A stretch of 64,000 nucleotides of DNA from Rugamonas fusca (GTDB lineage: Bacteria; Pseudomonadota; Gammaproteobacteria; Burkholderiales; Burkholderiaceae_D): positions 1-64,000 of the forward strand of contig NZ_JACEZS010000005.1 of NCBI RefSeq assembly GCF_014042365.1. Reading direction: 5' to 3'. The notes beneath the pieces were generated by a model. It searched no databases and was not told the origin of the DNA. It was given only the letters and a program-made list of their open reading frames with translations. A program made the translations under genes and the position numbers. Below are positions 26,492 through 34,370 of this stretch, in pieces. How positions within the stretch are numbered: the stretch's first letter is position 1; the number at the start of each line of letters is the position of its first letter.

Positions 26492-28072
26492 ATGAGCTTG
26501 ACCCTCAGTGACACGGGCGCCGCCGCTGCAGCGCCAGCGACGCCGCCGCGCGCGCCGGTGCTGGAGCTGCGCGGCATCTGCCTGTCCTTCCCCGGCGTGA
26601 AAGCCCTCAACGATGTCGCGCTGCGCCTGTATCCGGGCGAAGTGCACACGCTGATGGGCCAGAACGGGGCCGGCAAGTCGACCCTGATCAAGGTGCTGAC
26701 CGGCGTGTACACACCCGACCAGGGCGAGATCCTGCTCGACGGCCGCCCCATCCACCCGGCCTCCACGCTGGACGCCCAGCAGCTGGGCATCAGCACCGTG
26801 TACCAGGAAGTGAACCTGTGCCCCAACCTGTCGGTGGCGGAGAACATCTTCATCGGCCGCTATCCGCGCAAGTGGGGCGCGGTCGACTGGGGCACCATGC
26901 GGCGGCAGGCGGCGGAACTGCTCAAGCGCTTGCAGATCGAGGTGGACGTGACGGCGCCGCTGGCCCGCTATCCGCTGGCGATCCAGCAGATGGTGGCCAT
27001 CTCGCGCGCCATCAGCGTGTCGGCGCGGGTGCTGATCCTGGACGAACCCACGTCCAGCCTGGACGAATGCGAGGTCGACCTGCTGTTCGCCGTGCTGCGC
27101 AACTTGCGCGCGCAAGGCATGGCGATCCTGTTCGTCACCCACTTCCTGGACCAGACCTACGCCATCTCGGACCGCATCACTGTCATGCGCAATGGTGAAC
27201 GGGAAGGGGAGTATGCCTGTTCCGAGCTGTCACGGCTGGCGCTGGTGAACAAGATGGTGGGCGCGCCAGCGGACACCGGCACCAATGCGGCGGACGATGC
27301 CAACGAGGCTGCCGTCGCACCAATCCCGGCTGGCGGCACGCCCTTCCTGCGCGCGCGTGGGCTGGGCCGCAAGGGCGCGCTGGCGCCGCTCGACATCGAC
27401 CTGCACCAGGGCCAGATGCTGGGCCTGTGCGGCCTGCTCGGCTCCGGCCGCACGGAAGCGGCACGGTTGCTGTTTGGCGCCGACCGGGCCGACAGCGGCG
27501 CCATCGCCGTCGACGGCAAGGCGCGCAGCTTTCATTCCCCGCGCGATGCCATCGCGGCCGGCGTGGGATTCTGTTCCGAAGACCGCAAGCATGAAGGCGC
27601 GATCCTCGACCTGAGCGTGCGCGAGAACATCGCGCTGGCCCTGCAGGCGCGCGGCGGGCTGCTGCGTCCCATTCCCTTGCCACGCCAGCAGGCGCTGGCC
27701 AGGCAATACGTGCGGGCGCTGGGCGTGAAGACGGCCAGCATCGAGACGCCGATAGGCTTGCTCTCCGGCGGCAACCAGCAAAAGGTCTTGCTGGCGCGCT
27801 GGCTGGCCACGGCGCCCAAGATGCTGATTCTGGACGAGCCCACCCGCGGTATCGACGTGCGCGCCAAGCAGGAGATCATGGACTACGTGGCCGCGCTGTG
27901 CCGCAAGGGCATGGCCATCCTGTTCATCTCCTCCGAACTGCCGGAAGTGCTGCGCTACAGCGACCGCGTGCTCGTCATGCGCGACCGCAAGGCGTGCGGC
28001 GAATACCAGCGCGGTGCGCTGGACGAAACCTCAGTGCTGCAAGTGATCGCGGCGGGAGAACATTGTGCATGA
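26492..28072 (+). CDS. ytfR: Sugar ABC transporter ATPase with two nucleotide-binding domains, YtfR type
   Basis: Drives the importer from the cytoplasmic side. 526 residues with two ABC domains: the first has Walker A GQNGAGKST and Walker B LILDEPTSSLD, the second a degenerate Walker A region GLLGSGRTE and the full signature LSGGNQQKVLLARWL with LILDEPTRGID. This asymmetry is usual for the CUT2/monosaccharide group (RbsA, MglA, YtfR). Its stop codon overlaps the GTG start of the permease gene, and it begins six bases after ytfQ. Confidence 0.95.
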   Translation: MSLTLSDTGAAAAAPATPPRAPVLELRGICLSFPGVKALNDVALRLYPGEVHTLMGQNGAGKSTLIKVLTGVYTPDQGEILLDGRPIHPASTLDAQQLGISTVYQEVNLCPNLSVAENIFIGRYPRKWGAVDWGTMRRQAAELLKRLQIEVDVTAPLARYPLAIQQMVAISRAISVSARVLILDEPTSSLDECEVDLLFAVLRNLRAQGMAILFVTHFLDQTYAISDRITVMRNGEREGEYACSELSRLALVNKMVGAPADTGTNAADDANEAAVAPIPAGGTPFLRARGLGRKGALAPLDIDLHQGQMLGLCGLLGSGRTEAARLLFGADRADSGAIAVDGKARSFHSPRDAIAAGVGFCSEDRKHEGAILDLSVRENIALALQARGGLLRPIPLPRQQALARQYVRALGVKTASIETPIGLLSGGNQQKVLLARWLATAPKMLILDEPTRGIDVRAKQEIMDYVAALCRKGMAILFISSELPEVLRYSDRVLVMRDRKACGEYQRGALDETSVLQVIAAGEHCA

Positions 28073-29204
28073 AACCTTGAATCCGCCAGCGGCCGAAGCG
28101 CGCCTGCTGGCAGCGCGTGGCCAGCGCATCGCCCCTTCGGCCATCTCGGCCCTGTCGTCGGTGGTGGCGAGGTTGGTTCGTCACCCGCTGGCGCGTCCGG
28201 CCGCCGCGCTGGCGCTGTTGTTGCTGCTCGACCTGCTGCTGGTGCCGGACTTCTTCCGGCTCACACTGCGCGACGGCCACCTGTACGGCAGCGTGATCGA
28301 CATCGTCAACCGCGCCGCGCCGCTGATGCTGGCGGCACTGGGCATGACGCTGGTGATCGCCACGCGCGGCATCGACATTTCCGTGGGCGCCGTGGTCGCC
28401 ATCAGCGGCACGGTAGCGGCCATGCTGATCGGCGGCACGCTGACGATAGACCACGGCGTGCCCCGTTACGTGAGCAATATGCCGATGGCGTGGGCGCTGT
28501 GCCTGGCCATGGGCGCAGCCCTGTTGTGCGGCGCCTGGAATGGCTTGCTGGTGGCGGGGCTGGGCCTGCAACCGATCGTGGCCACGCTGATCCTGATGGT
28601 GGCGGGGCGCGGCCTGGCGCAGCTGCTCACGGACGGGCAGATCGTCACCGTCTACTACCAGCCGTTCTTCTTCATCGGCGGCGGCTACCTGCTTGGCTTG
28701 CCGTTCGCGTTGTACCTGGTGGCGGCCGTGTATATCGTCACGGCCCTGTTGATGCGCAAGACGGCGCTGGGCCTGTTCATCGAGGCCGTCGGCATCAACC
28801 CGGTGGCGGCGCGGCTGGCCGGGGTGCGCACGGCCACGCTGGTGTTCTTCGTCTACCTGTTCTGCTCCGCTTGCGCCGGACTGGCCGGGCTGATGATCAG
28901 TTCCAACATCAAGAGCGCGGACGCCAACAATGCCGGCATGCTGCTGGAGCTGGACGCCATCCTGGCCGTCACGCTGGGCGGCACCTCGCTGGCCGGCGGC
29001 AAATTCAGCCTGCCGGGCGGAGTGCTCGGCGCGCTCATCATCCAGACCCTGACCTACACCATCTATTCGCTGGGCTGGCCGCCGGAAGTGAACATGGTGC
29101 TCAAGTCGGTGGTGGTGTTCATGGTGTGCCTGTCGCAGTCGCCGCAAGCGGGCAGGCTGTGGCGGCGCCTCTTTCCGCGCCGCGCGAGCGGAGGTGCGGC
29201 ATGA
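28065..29204 (+). CDS. ytfT: Sugar ABC transporter permease, YtfT type
   Basis: 379 residues, inner membrane, BPD_transp_2 (RbsC-like) family with eight to ten hydrophobic segments. The typical GMTLVIATRGIDISVGAVVAISG motif and the GVRTATLVFFVYLF and LGGTSLAGGKF loops are present. It starts at GTG 28065 after GGGAGA, overlapping the end of the ATPase gene by eight bases. A hydrophilic N-terminal extension of about 40 residues precedes the first membrane segment. Pairs with the YjfF permease next door. Confidence 0.94.
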   Translation: MHETLNPPAAEARLLAARGQRIAPSAISALSSVVARLVRHPLARPAAALALLLLLDLLLVPDFFRLTLRDGHLYGSVIDIVNRAAPLMLAALGMTLVIATRGIDISVGAVVAISGTVAAMLIGGTLTIDHGVPRYVSNMPMAWALCLAMGAALLCGAWNGLLVAGLGLQPIVATLILMVAGRGLAQLLTDGQIVTVYYQPFFFIGGGYLLGLPFALYLVAAVYIVTALLMRKTALGLFIEAVGINPVAARLAGVRTATLVFFVYLFCSACAGLAGLMISSNIKSADANNAGMLLELDAILAVTLGGTSLAGGKFSLPGGVLGALIIQTLTYTIYSLGWPPEVNMVLKSVVVFMVCLSQSPQAGRLWRRLFPRRASGGAA

Positions 29205-30193
29205 GCAAGCTGTCCTGGCGCGGGCGCGCCGTGCTGGCGTCGCCGTACTTCACTTCCGTGGCCACGCTGCTGTTGCTGGTGCTGCTGCTGGGCGCCGGCG
29301 GCGTGGCGTATCCGGGCCTGCTGGCGCCGCAGGTGCTGCTCAACCTGTTGATCGACAACGCCTTCCTGCTGGTGATCGCCGTGGGCATGAGCTTCGTGAT
29401 CCTGTCCGGCGGGATCGACCTGTCCGTCGGTTCCGTGCTGGCGCTGGGCACCATGGTGGCCGCCACGCTGCTGCATCGCTGGCATGTGCATCCGCTGCTG
29501 GTGATCGCGCTGGTGCTGGCGCTGGGCGCGGGCCTGGGCGCGGCCATGGGGGCGTTGATCCATTATTTCCGGCTGCAGCCGTTCATCGTCACGCTGGCCG
29601 GCATGTTCCTGGCCCGCGGCCTGTGCTACCTGATCAGCATTAACTCGATCACCATCGACGACCCGCTGTTCGTGCTGATGTCGCGCACCCAGCTGGCTGT
29701 CCCTGGCGGCACCATCTCGCCTGGCGTGGTGGTGGCCTTGCTGGTGCTGGCGCTGGCCATCTGGCTGGCCCATTTCACGGCGTTCGGCCGCACCGTGTAC
29801 GCCATCGGGGGCAACGAGCAGTCGGCCCGGATGATGGGCTTGCCCGTGGCGCGCACCAAGGTGCTGATTTACGCGGGCAGCGGCGCGTGCGCGGCGCTGG
29901 CCGGGGTGCTGTTCGCGTTCTACATGCTGTCCGGTTATGGCTTGCACGCGCAGGGCACGGAGCTCGATGCGATCGCGGCCGTCGTCATCGGCGGCGCCTT
30001 GCTCAGCGGTGGTTACGGCTACGTGGCCGGCGCGCTGTCCGGTGTGCTGGTGCTGGGCACGATCCAGACCCTGATCGCCTTCGACGGCACGCTCAGCTCC
30101 TGGTGGACCCGGATCGTGATCGGCGCGCTGCTGTTCCTGTTCTGCCTGGTGCAGCGGCTGCTGGCCATCGGCGCGGCGGGGCGGCTGTCCTGA
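29201..30193 (+). CDS. yjfF: Sugar ABC transporter permease, YjfF type
   Basis: 330 residues, the second RbsC-like permease. Landmarks are GMSFVILSGGIDLSVGSVLALG, FRLQPFIVTLAGMFLARG, YAIGGNEQSARMMGLPV and GGALLSGGYGYVAG. Its ATG overlaps the stop of ytfT (ATGA). The gene order ytfQ-ytfR-ytfT-yjfF matches the E. coli galactofuranose importer exactly. A GC-rich 10-bp hairpin (30240-30268) follows without a T-tract. Confidence 0.95.
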   Translation: MSKLSWRGRAVLASPYFTSVATLLLLVLLLGAGGVAYPGLLAPQVLLNLLIDNAFLLVIAVGMSFVILSGGIDLSVGSVLALGTMVAATLLHRWHVHPLLVIALVLALGAGLGAAMGALIHYFRLQPFIVTLAGMFLARGLCYLISINSITIDDPLFVLMSRTQLAVPGGTISPGVVVALLVLALAIWLAHFTAFGRTVYAIGGNEQSARMMGLPVARTKVLIYAGSGACAALAGVLFAFYMLSGYGLHAQGTELDAIAAVVIGGALLSGGYGYVAGALSGVLVLGTIQTLIAFDGTLSSWWTRIVIGALLFLFCLVQRLLAIGAAGRLS

Positions 30194-30239
30194 ACAGGGC
30201 GGGCGGCACCGTGGCCACCTGTCTCAGGCACGCAACGGC

Positions 30240-30268
30240 GGCTGGCGGCCCGTGCCCGGCCGCCAGCC
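30240..30268. other. GC-rich hairpin downstream of the importer operon
   Basis: GGCTGGCGGC (30240-30249) pairs perfectly with GCCGCCAGCC (30259-30268). On the plus strand it is followed by TGAAAAAAAA, not T, so it is not a canonical rho-independent terminator for the importer operon, although it may still protect the mRNA 3' end. Confidence 0.5.
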
Positions 30269-30285
30269 TGAAAAAAAATTGGCGT

Positions 30286-30314
30286 TTGACAACCTTCGCT
30301 GCCTTGATGATACT
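30286..30314 (+). promoter_or_regulatory. Promoter of the orphan binding-protein gene
   Basis: Consensus -35 TTGACA (30286-30291), 17-base spacer, -10-like GATACT (30309-30314), 32 bases before the ATG at 30347. Confidence 0.65.
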
Positions 30315-30346
30315 CTCAGGATATAACGAGACTGGCGAGGCGAGCG

Positions 30347-31477
30347 ATGGGACGATGGCGGCTGTTGGTGGCATGGATGCTGGTCGCCGCGTGCGCCGCT
30401 TGCCGTGCCGACGACGGTGTGGACCCGGGTGCGATCCGGATCGGCATGGCCAATGCCCTCAGCGGCCCGGCCGCCGGCCTGGGACTGCAACTGCGGGCCG
30501 GCGCCCACGCCTATCTCGACAAGATCAACGCGGCCGGCGGCGTCAACGGCCGCCGCATCACCCTCGTCAGCATGGACGATAGCTACGATCCCCGGCAGAC
30601 CGTGGCCGCCACCCGCACCCTGCTGGACGTGCACAAGGTGTTCGCCCTGTTCGGCTACGTGGGCACGCCCACCTCCGCCGCCGCCGTGCCGCTGGCCGCC
30701 CAGCGTGGCGTGCCCTATCTGTTTCCATTCTCCGGCGCCGAGTTCCTGCGCCATCCCGTGCAGCCGGTGGTGTTCAACCTGCGCGCCTCGTATTACGACG
30801 AAGCGGAAGCGCTGGTGGCCCAGGCCACGGCCGGCCATGCGGACGCGCGCATCGCCATATTCCTGCAGGATGACGAATTCGGCGAGGCGGGCAAGGCCGG
30901 CGTGCTGCGCGCGCTGCAAAAGCGCAACCTGAAACTGGCGCAGGAAGTGCGCTTCCAGCGCAATACCATCGACGTGAGCGCGGGGCTGGACAAGCTGCTG
31001 CGCCAGCCGCCGGACACGGTGATCTTCATCGGCACCTACCGTCCGCTGGCCATGTTGCTGCGGCGCGCCCGCTCGGCCGGGCTGAAGTCGCGTTTCATGG
31101 CCGTGTCCTTCACCGGCACGAGCGAATTGATCAAGCATGCGGGTGTCGATGGCGAGGGCGTGATCCTGAGCCAGGTGATGCCGTCGCCGGCCGACGCCAG
31201 CGATCCGCTGGTGCGCCAGTACCAGGCCGACGTGGTGCCGGCCGCGCGCAACTACGGTTCGCTGGAAGGCTATGCGGACGCCATGCTGCTGGTGGAGGCG
31301 CTGCGCCGCTGCGGCAATGAGCCGACTCGGGCGCGCCTGCTGAAGGCGTTGGAGCAGTTGAAAATGACGCTGGGCGAAAATCCCGTCGCGTTCAGCGCGC
31401 ACGACCACCAGGGCTGGAGCCGGGTCTACCTGACCCAGGTGCAGGACGGCGCGGCCGTGCCGCTGCGCGCCCACTAA
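30347..31477 (+). CDS. Orphan branched-chain-amino-acid-type binding protein
   Basis: 376 residues of the Peripla_BP_6 (LivJ/HAAT) family. N-terminus MGRWRLLVAWMLVAACAAC could be a lipoprotein signal (VAAC) or an ordinary one cut after ACRAD. The mature protein reads IRIGMANALSGPAAGLGLQLRAGAHAYLDKIN and NGRRITLVSMDDSYDPRQTVAATR, then FALFGYVGTPTSAAAVPLA. It has its own promoter and no Liv-type permease or ATPase genes. Binding proteins of this type without transporters often serve as ligand-sensing partners of chemoreceptors or kinases, which would suit the signalling genes downstream, but that is inference. Confidence 0.9.
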   Translation: MGRWRLLVAWMLVAACAACRADDGVDPGAIRIGMANALSGPAAGLGLQLRAGAHAYLDKINAAGGVNGRRITLVSMDDSYDPRQTVAATRTLLDVHKVFALFGYVGTPTSAAAVPLAAQRGVPYLFPFSGAEFLRHPVQPVVFNLRASYYDEAEALVAQATAGHADARIAIFLQDDEFGEAGKAGVLRALQKRNLKLAQEVRFQRNTIDVSAGLDKLLRQPPDTVIFIGTYRPLAMLLRRARSAGLKSRFMAVSFTGTSELIKHAGVDGEGVILSQVMPSPADASDPLVRQYQADVVPAARNYGSLEGYADAMLLVEALRRCGNEPTRARLLKALEQLKMTLGENPVAFSAHDHQGWSRVYLTQVQDGAAVPLRAH

Positions 31478-31489
31478 GGCGGGGCGCGC

Positions 31490-32860
31490 TCAGTGGCGCG
31501 CCGTGTGCAACTGCTTGTGCAGCTTGCGCAGGAACAGCCAGACCCCGGCCATCACCAGCGGCACCATCAGCCCGGTCAGCAGCTCCGGATTGACGGGCAG
31601 GTTGGCCGCTTTCAGCGCCTTGCCCGCGTAGCCGACCAGTCCCAGCGAATAGTAGGAAATGGCCATCACCGACAAGCCTTCCACGGCCTGCTGCAGCCGC
31701 AGTTGCTGGGCCGAGCGGGTGTCCAGCGATTGCAGGATCTGGCGGTTCTGGCGTTCCTGCTCGATGCCGACCCGGGTGCGCAGCAGGTCGTTGCTGCGCG
31801 CGATACGGGTGGCCAGCGCTTCCTGCCGGCGCGCCACCGAGGTGCAGGTGTGCATGGCCGGCGCCAGCCGCCGGCCCATGAATTCCTCCAGCGTGGGCAT
31901 GCCTTCGATGCGCACTTCGCGCAGCTCCTGGATGCGGGCCTGCACCAGGCTGAAATACGCTTGCGCGGCGCCGAAGCGGTAGCTGTTGTTGACCGACAGT
32001 TCTTCCACCCGCGCGGCCAGGCTGGTGATGCGGTGCAGCAGCAGCTGCTCCTCCTTGCTGTCGCGGGCCACGGCCGCGGTGGAGACGTCATGGTCGCTTT
32101 GCACCAGGGTGGCCGTCAGCCCGGCCAGTTCATTTTCCACCGCGTTCAGTGCCGGCTGGGTCGATTCCGCCTGGGGCAGGGCCAGCAGCGCCATCATGCG
32201 GTAGGTTTCGATTTCCAGCAGCTTGCCCACCAGGCGCCCGGCCTGCGATTCGCGCAGTGTCCGGTCGCGCACCACGAAGCGCGAGAAGCCGTCCGGCTGG
32301 ATCAAAAAGTCGGTCCAGATCTCGCCGCCGTGTTCCACGCCGCTGCCCACCAGGTTGCCCTGGAATAGTTCGCGCATGGCCGCCACGTCGGCCGGCTGGT
32401 CGGCGTCGCTGTTGGTCAGCACCACGTGGGCCGCCACGATGATCTTGCCGTGCAGGCTGGCCAGCCATTCCTGCGGCACATGGCGCAGCGGCGGGTGGCC
32501 GAACGCCTGGCGCCAGTCGGCCCCGGCCTGCGCCTGTTCGACGAAGGTGTAGGTGGCGAACTCCGTGTGGCATTCCCACTTGAGGCGGAAGCGGCCGAAG
32601 TCGTGGTAGAAGTAGCGCGCCTGCGCATGCGGCACGGCCACCCCGAAGTGGCGGCACAACTCCTGCAGGATCGCATGCTGGGCCGCGCGGTGGTTGGCGC
32701 CGGGCGCGCCCTCCTGCGGCGCGTACAGTGCGAAATGGGTCAGCGTTTCCGGCGCTTCGAGCTTGAGGAAGGGGCGCGAATGGATCTCGGCTGCGAGCGG
32801 CACGCGCAGGGCATGATTGAGTTTGGCGAAGTCGGTATGGTCGCGGTAAGCGTCGGACAT
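31490..32860 (-). CDS. DUF3422 family membrane protein
   Basis: 456 residues. The conserved N-terminus HALRVPLAAEIHSRPFLKLEAPETLTHFAL and FYHDFGRFRLKWECHTEFATYTF are characteristic of DUF3422. A long helical, coiled-coil-prone middle (about 230-400) is followed by two C-terminal membrane segments (about 400-420 and 430-447) and a basic tail. The topology, a large cytosolic part hung from a C-terminal hairpin, is reminiscent of magnesium/cobalt CorA-like or tail-anchored proteins, but no function is established. ATG 32860 chosen since the conserved region begins there. Confidence 0.88.
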   Translation of the reverse strand: MSDAYRDHTDFAKLNHALRVPLAAEIHSRPFLKLEAPETLTHFALYAPQEGAPGANHRAAQHAILQELCRHFGVAVPHAQARYFYHDFGRFRLKWECHTEFATYTFVEQAQAGADWRQAFGHPPLRHVPQEWLASLHGKIIVAAHVVLTNSDADQPADVAAMRELFQGNLVGSGVEHGGEIWTDFLIQPDGFSRFVVRDRTLRESQAGRLVGKLLEIETYRMMALLALPQAESTQPALNAVENELAGLTATLVQSDHDVSTAAVARDSKEEQLLLHRITSLAARVEELSVNNSYRFGAAQAYFSLVQARIQELREVRIEGMPTLEEFMGRRLAPAMHTCTSVARRQEALATRIARSNDLLRTRVGIEQERQNRQILQSLDTRSAQQLRLQQAVEGLSVMAISYYSLGLVGYAGKALKAANLPVNPELLTGLMVPLVMAGVWLFLRKLHKQLHTARH

Positions 32861-32999
32861 GGGCGCCCCAGGAAAGTCGGATGGATGGTTGCGAAGCAGT
32901 ATATCGGCCCGCCCAAACGGGCACAACCGCGCGATGGCGCGACTGTCTATACAACGTTGCAAGCGAGGTGGCGAGCGAGCTTGCCGGCGGCGCCGCAAA

Positions 33000-34370
33000 T
33001 CAGCGCGGCACGGTGACGGTCAGCTGTTGCGAGGCGTCCCACGTGCCGGCGGCCGTGTCGAGCCGGAACACGGTGAACGGGACCTGGCCCACGATGTCGC
33101 CATGGCTGTCCCAGTCCACGTCGGCGTAGGCGCCGCTGTAGTTGACGTCCTGGCCCTGGCGTACCAGGGCCAGCGCGGCGCCGATATCGTCCGGGCGCAC
33201 GGTCTGGCCCGGCGCGTTCATCACGTCGCGCAGCGCGGCGCGCACCATGGCGCCGGTCGGGCTGGCTGTCCGGTTGAGCAGGCCGGCCCGCTCGATGGCC
33301 AGCGCCATCACCATCACGATGTCGTACACGGGGGCCGTGAAGTCCTGCGGCTCGGCGCCGTACTGGGCCAGGTAGCGCGCGCGGAAGCCCTGGTAGGACG
33401 GATTGTCGTAGGCGCCGATGGTGGCGGCCGCGCCGATGGCGCCGCCCACGATGCGGGCCGGGTCGGCCAGGTTGTCGAGGAAGGTCTGGTTGCCGGCCGC
33501 CGTGCCGGGCAGCAGCCACAGGGCGCGGTTCTGGTAGGGCAGCGCTTCGTTGAGCACATTGGCGGAAATGTCGGCCGCCAGGATGCCGTTCAGGATCACG
33601 TCCGGCCGGGCGTCGTACACCTGCTTGAGGTAGCTGTCGAAACCGTTCTTCTGGCCGAACGGGATGGTGACGGTCTGCACCACCTGGCCGCCCAGGGCCT
33701 GGAACGCGGGCGTAAACAGGCTGGCCAGGCCGGCGCCGAACGCGTCGCCCGCGTTCACCAGCACCACGGCGCGGCGCTTGCCGGCGTCCCAGGCCAGCCG
33801 CGCCAGCACGGGCGTGGCGTCCACGTCGGAGACGCCGATGCGGAAGATCAGGTCGTCGTCGGCGATGGTGCTCAGGGTGGGCGAGGAACTCGATTCCGTC
33901 AGGATCGGCACCGCCTTGAGCTTCGCCTGCGGCAGCAGGTTGAGCACGCGGGTGGAGGTGGACACGTTGAGGATGGTCACGCCCGCGTCCAGCAGTTGCT
34001 GGCCCATGGCCTGCGCTTCGGCGTTGTCGCGCGCCACCAGCGCGATCGCGTTCAGGCGCTTGCCCAGCACGCCGCCGGCGTCGTTGATCTGCTTGGCCGC
34101 CAGCAGGAAGGCGTCGCGGGTGGAGGTGCGCCAGCCCACGGAGCCGATGTTGATGGCGGCCGGATCGATCATGGCCAGGATGGGTTGGGACGGCAGCGCC
34201 GTGGTGGCGTCGCCCGTGCCGCCGCCACCGCAGGCGGATAATGTCAGCATGGCCAGCAGCGACAGGCAGGCCGCGCGCCGGCCGGCCGAGGGGACGGCGC
34301 GGAGACGCTGGCCGGCCTCGCCGGCCGTGCCGGCGGCGCACCGCGTGGCGTGATCAGAAGCGGTATTCAT
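33000..34370 (-). CDS. Lipoprotein binding protein of the branched-chain amino acid type
   Basis: 456 residues. Lipobox in LTLSACGGGG (Cys about residue 49) after a long N-region, so a lipid-anchored periplasmic or outer-membrane protein; two-lobe Peripla_BP_6 fold with INIGSVGWRTSTRDAFLLAAKQINDAGGVLGKRL, VTILNVSTSTRVLNLLPQ and FRIGVSDVDATPVLARLA. The start codon lies inside the last 17 bases of the TonB-dependent receptor gene, so translation is coupled and both proteins probably handle or sense the same ligand. No ABC permease follows. The use of a receptor plus lipoprotein binding protein without a transporter points to sensing. Confidence 0.9.
   Translation of the reverse strand: MNTASDHATRCAAGTAGEAGQRLRAVPSAGRRAACLSLLAMLTLSACGGGGTGDATTALPSQPILAMIDPAAINIGSVGWRTSTRDAFLLAAKQINDAGGVLGKRLNAIALVARDNAEAQAMGQQLLDAGVTILNVSTSTRVLNLLPQAKLKAVPILTESSSSPTLSTIADDDLIFRIGVSDVDATPVLARLAWDAGKRRAVVLVNAGDAFGAGLASLFTPAFQALGGQVVQTVTIPFGQKNGFDSYLKQVYDARPDVILNGILAADISANVLNEALPYQNRALWLLPGTAAGNQTFLDNLADPARIVGGAIGAAATIGAYDNPSYQGFRARYLAQYGAEPQDFTAPVYDIVMVMALAIERAGLLNRTASPTGAMVRAALRDVMNAPGQTVRPDDIGAALALVRQGQDVNYSGAYADVDWDSHGDIVGQVPFTVFRLDTAAGTWDASQQLTVTVPR

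Noticed and set aside
30240..30268. Rho-independent terminator after yjfF
   Set aside because: The stem is followed by A residues on the transcribed strand, so the T-tract is missing.
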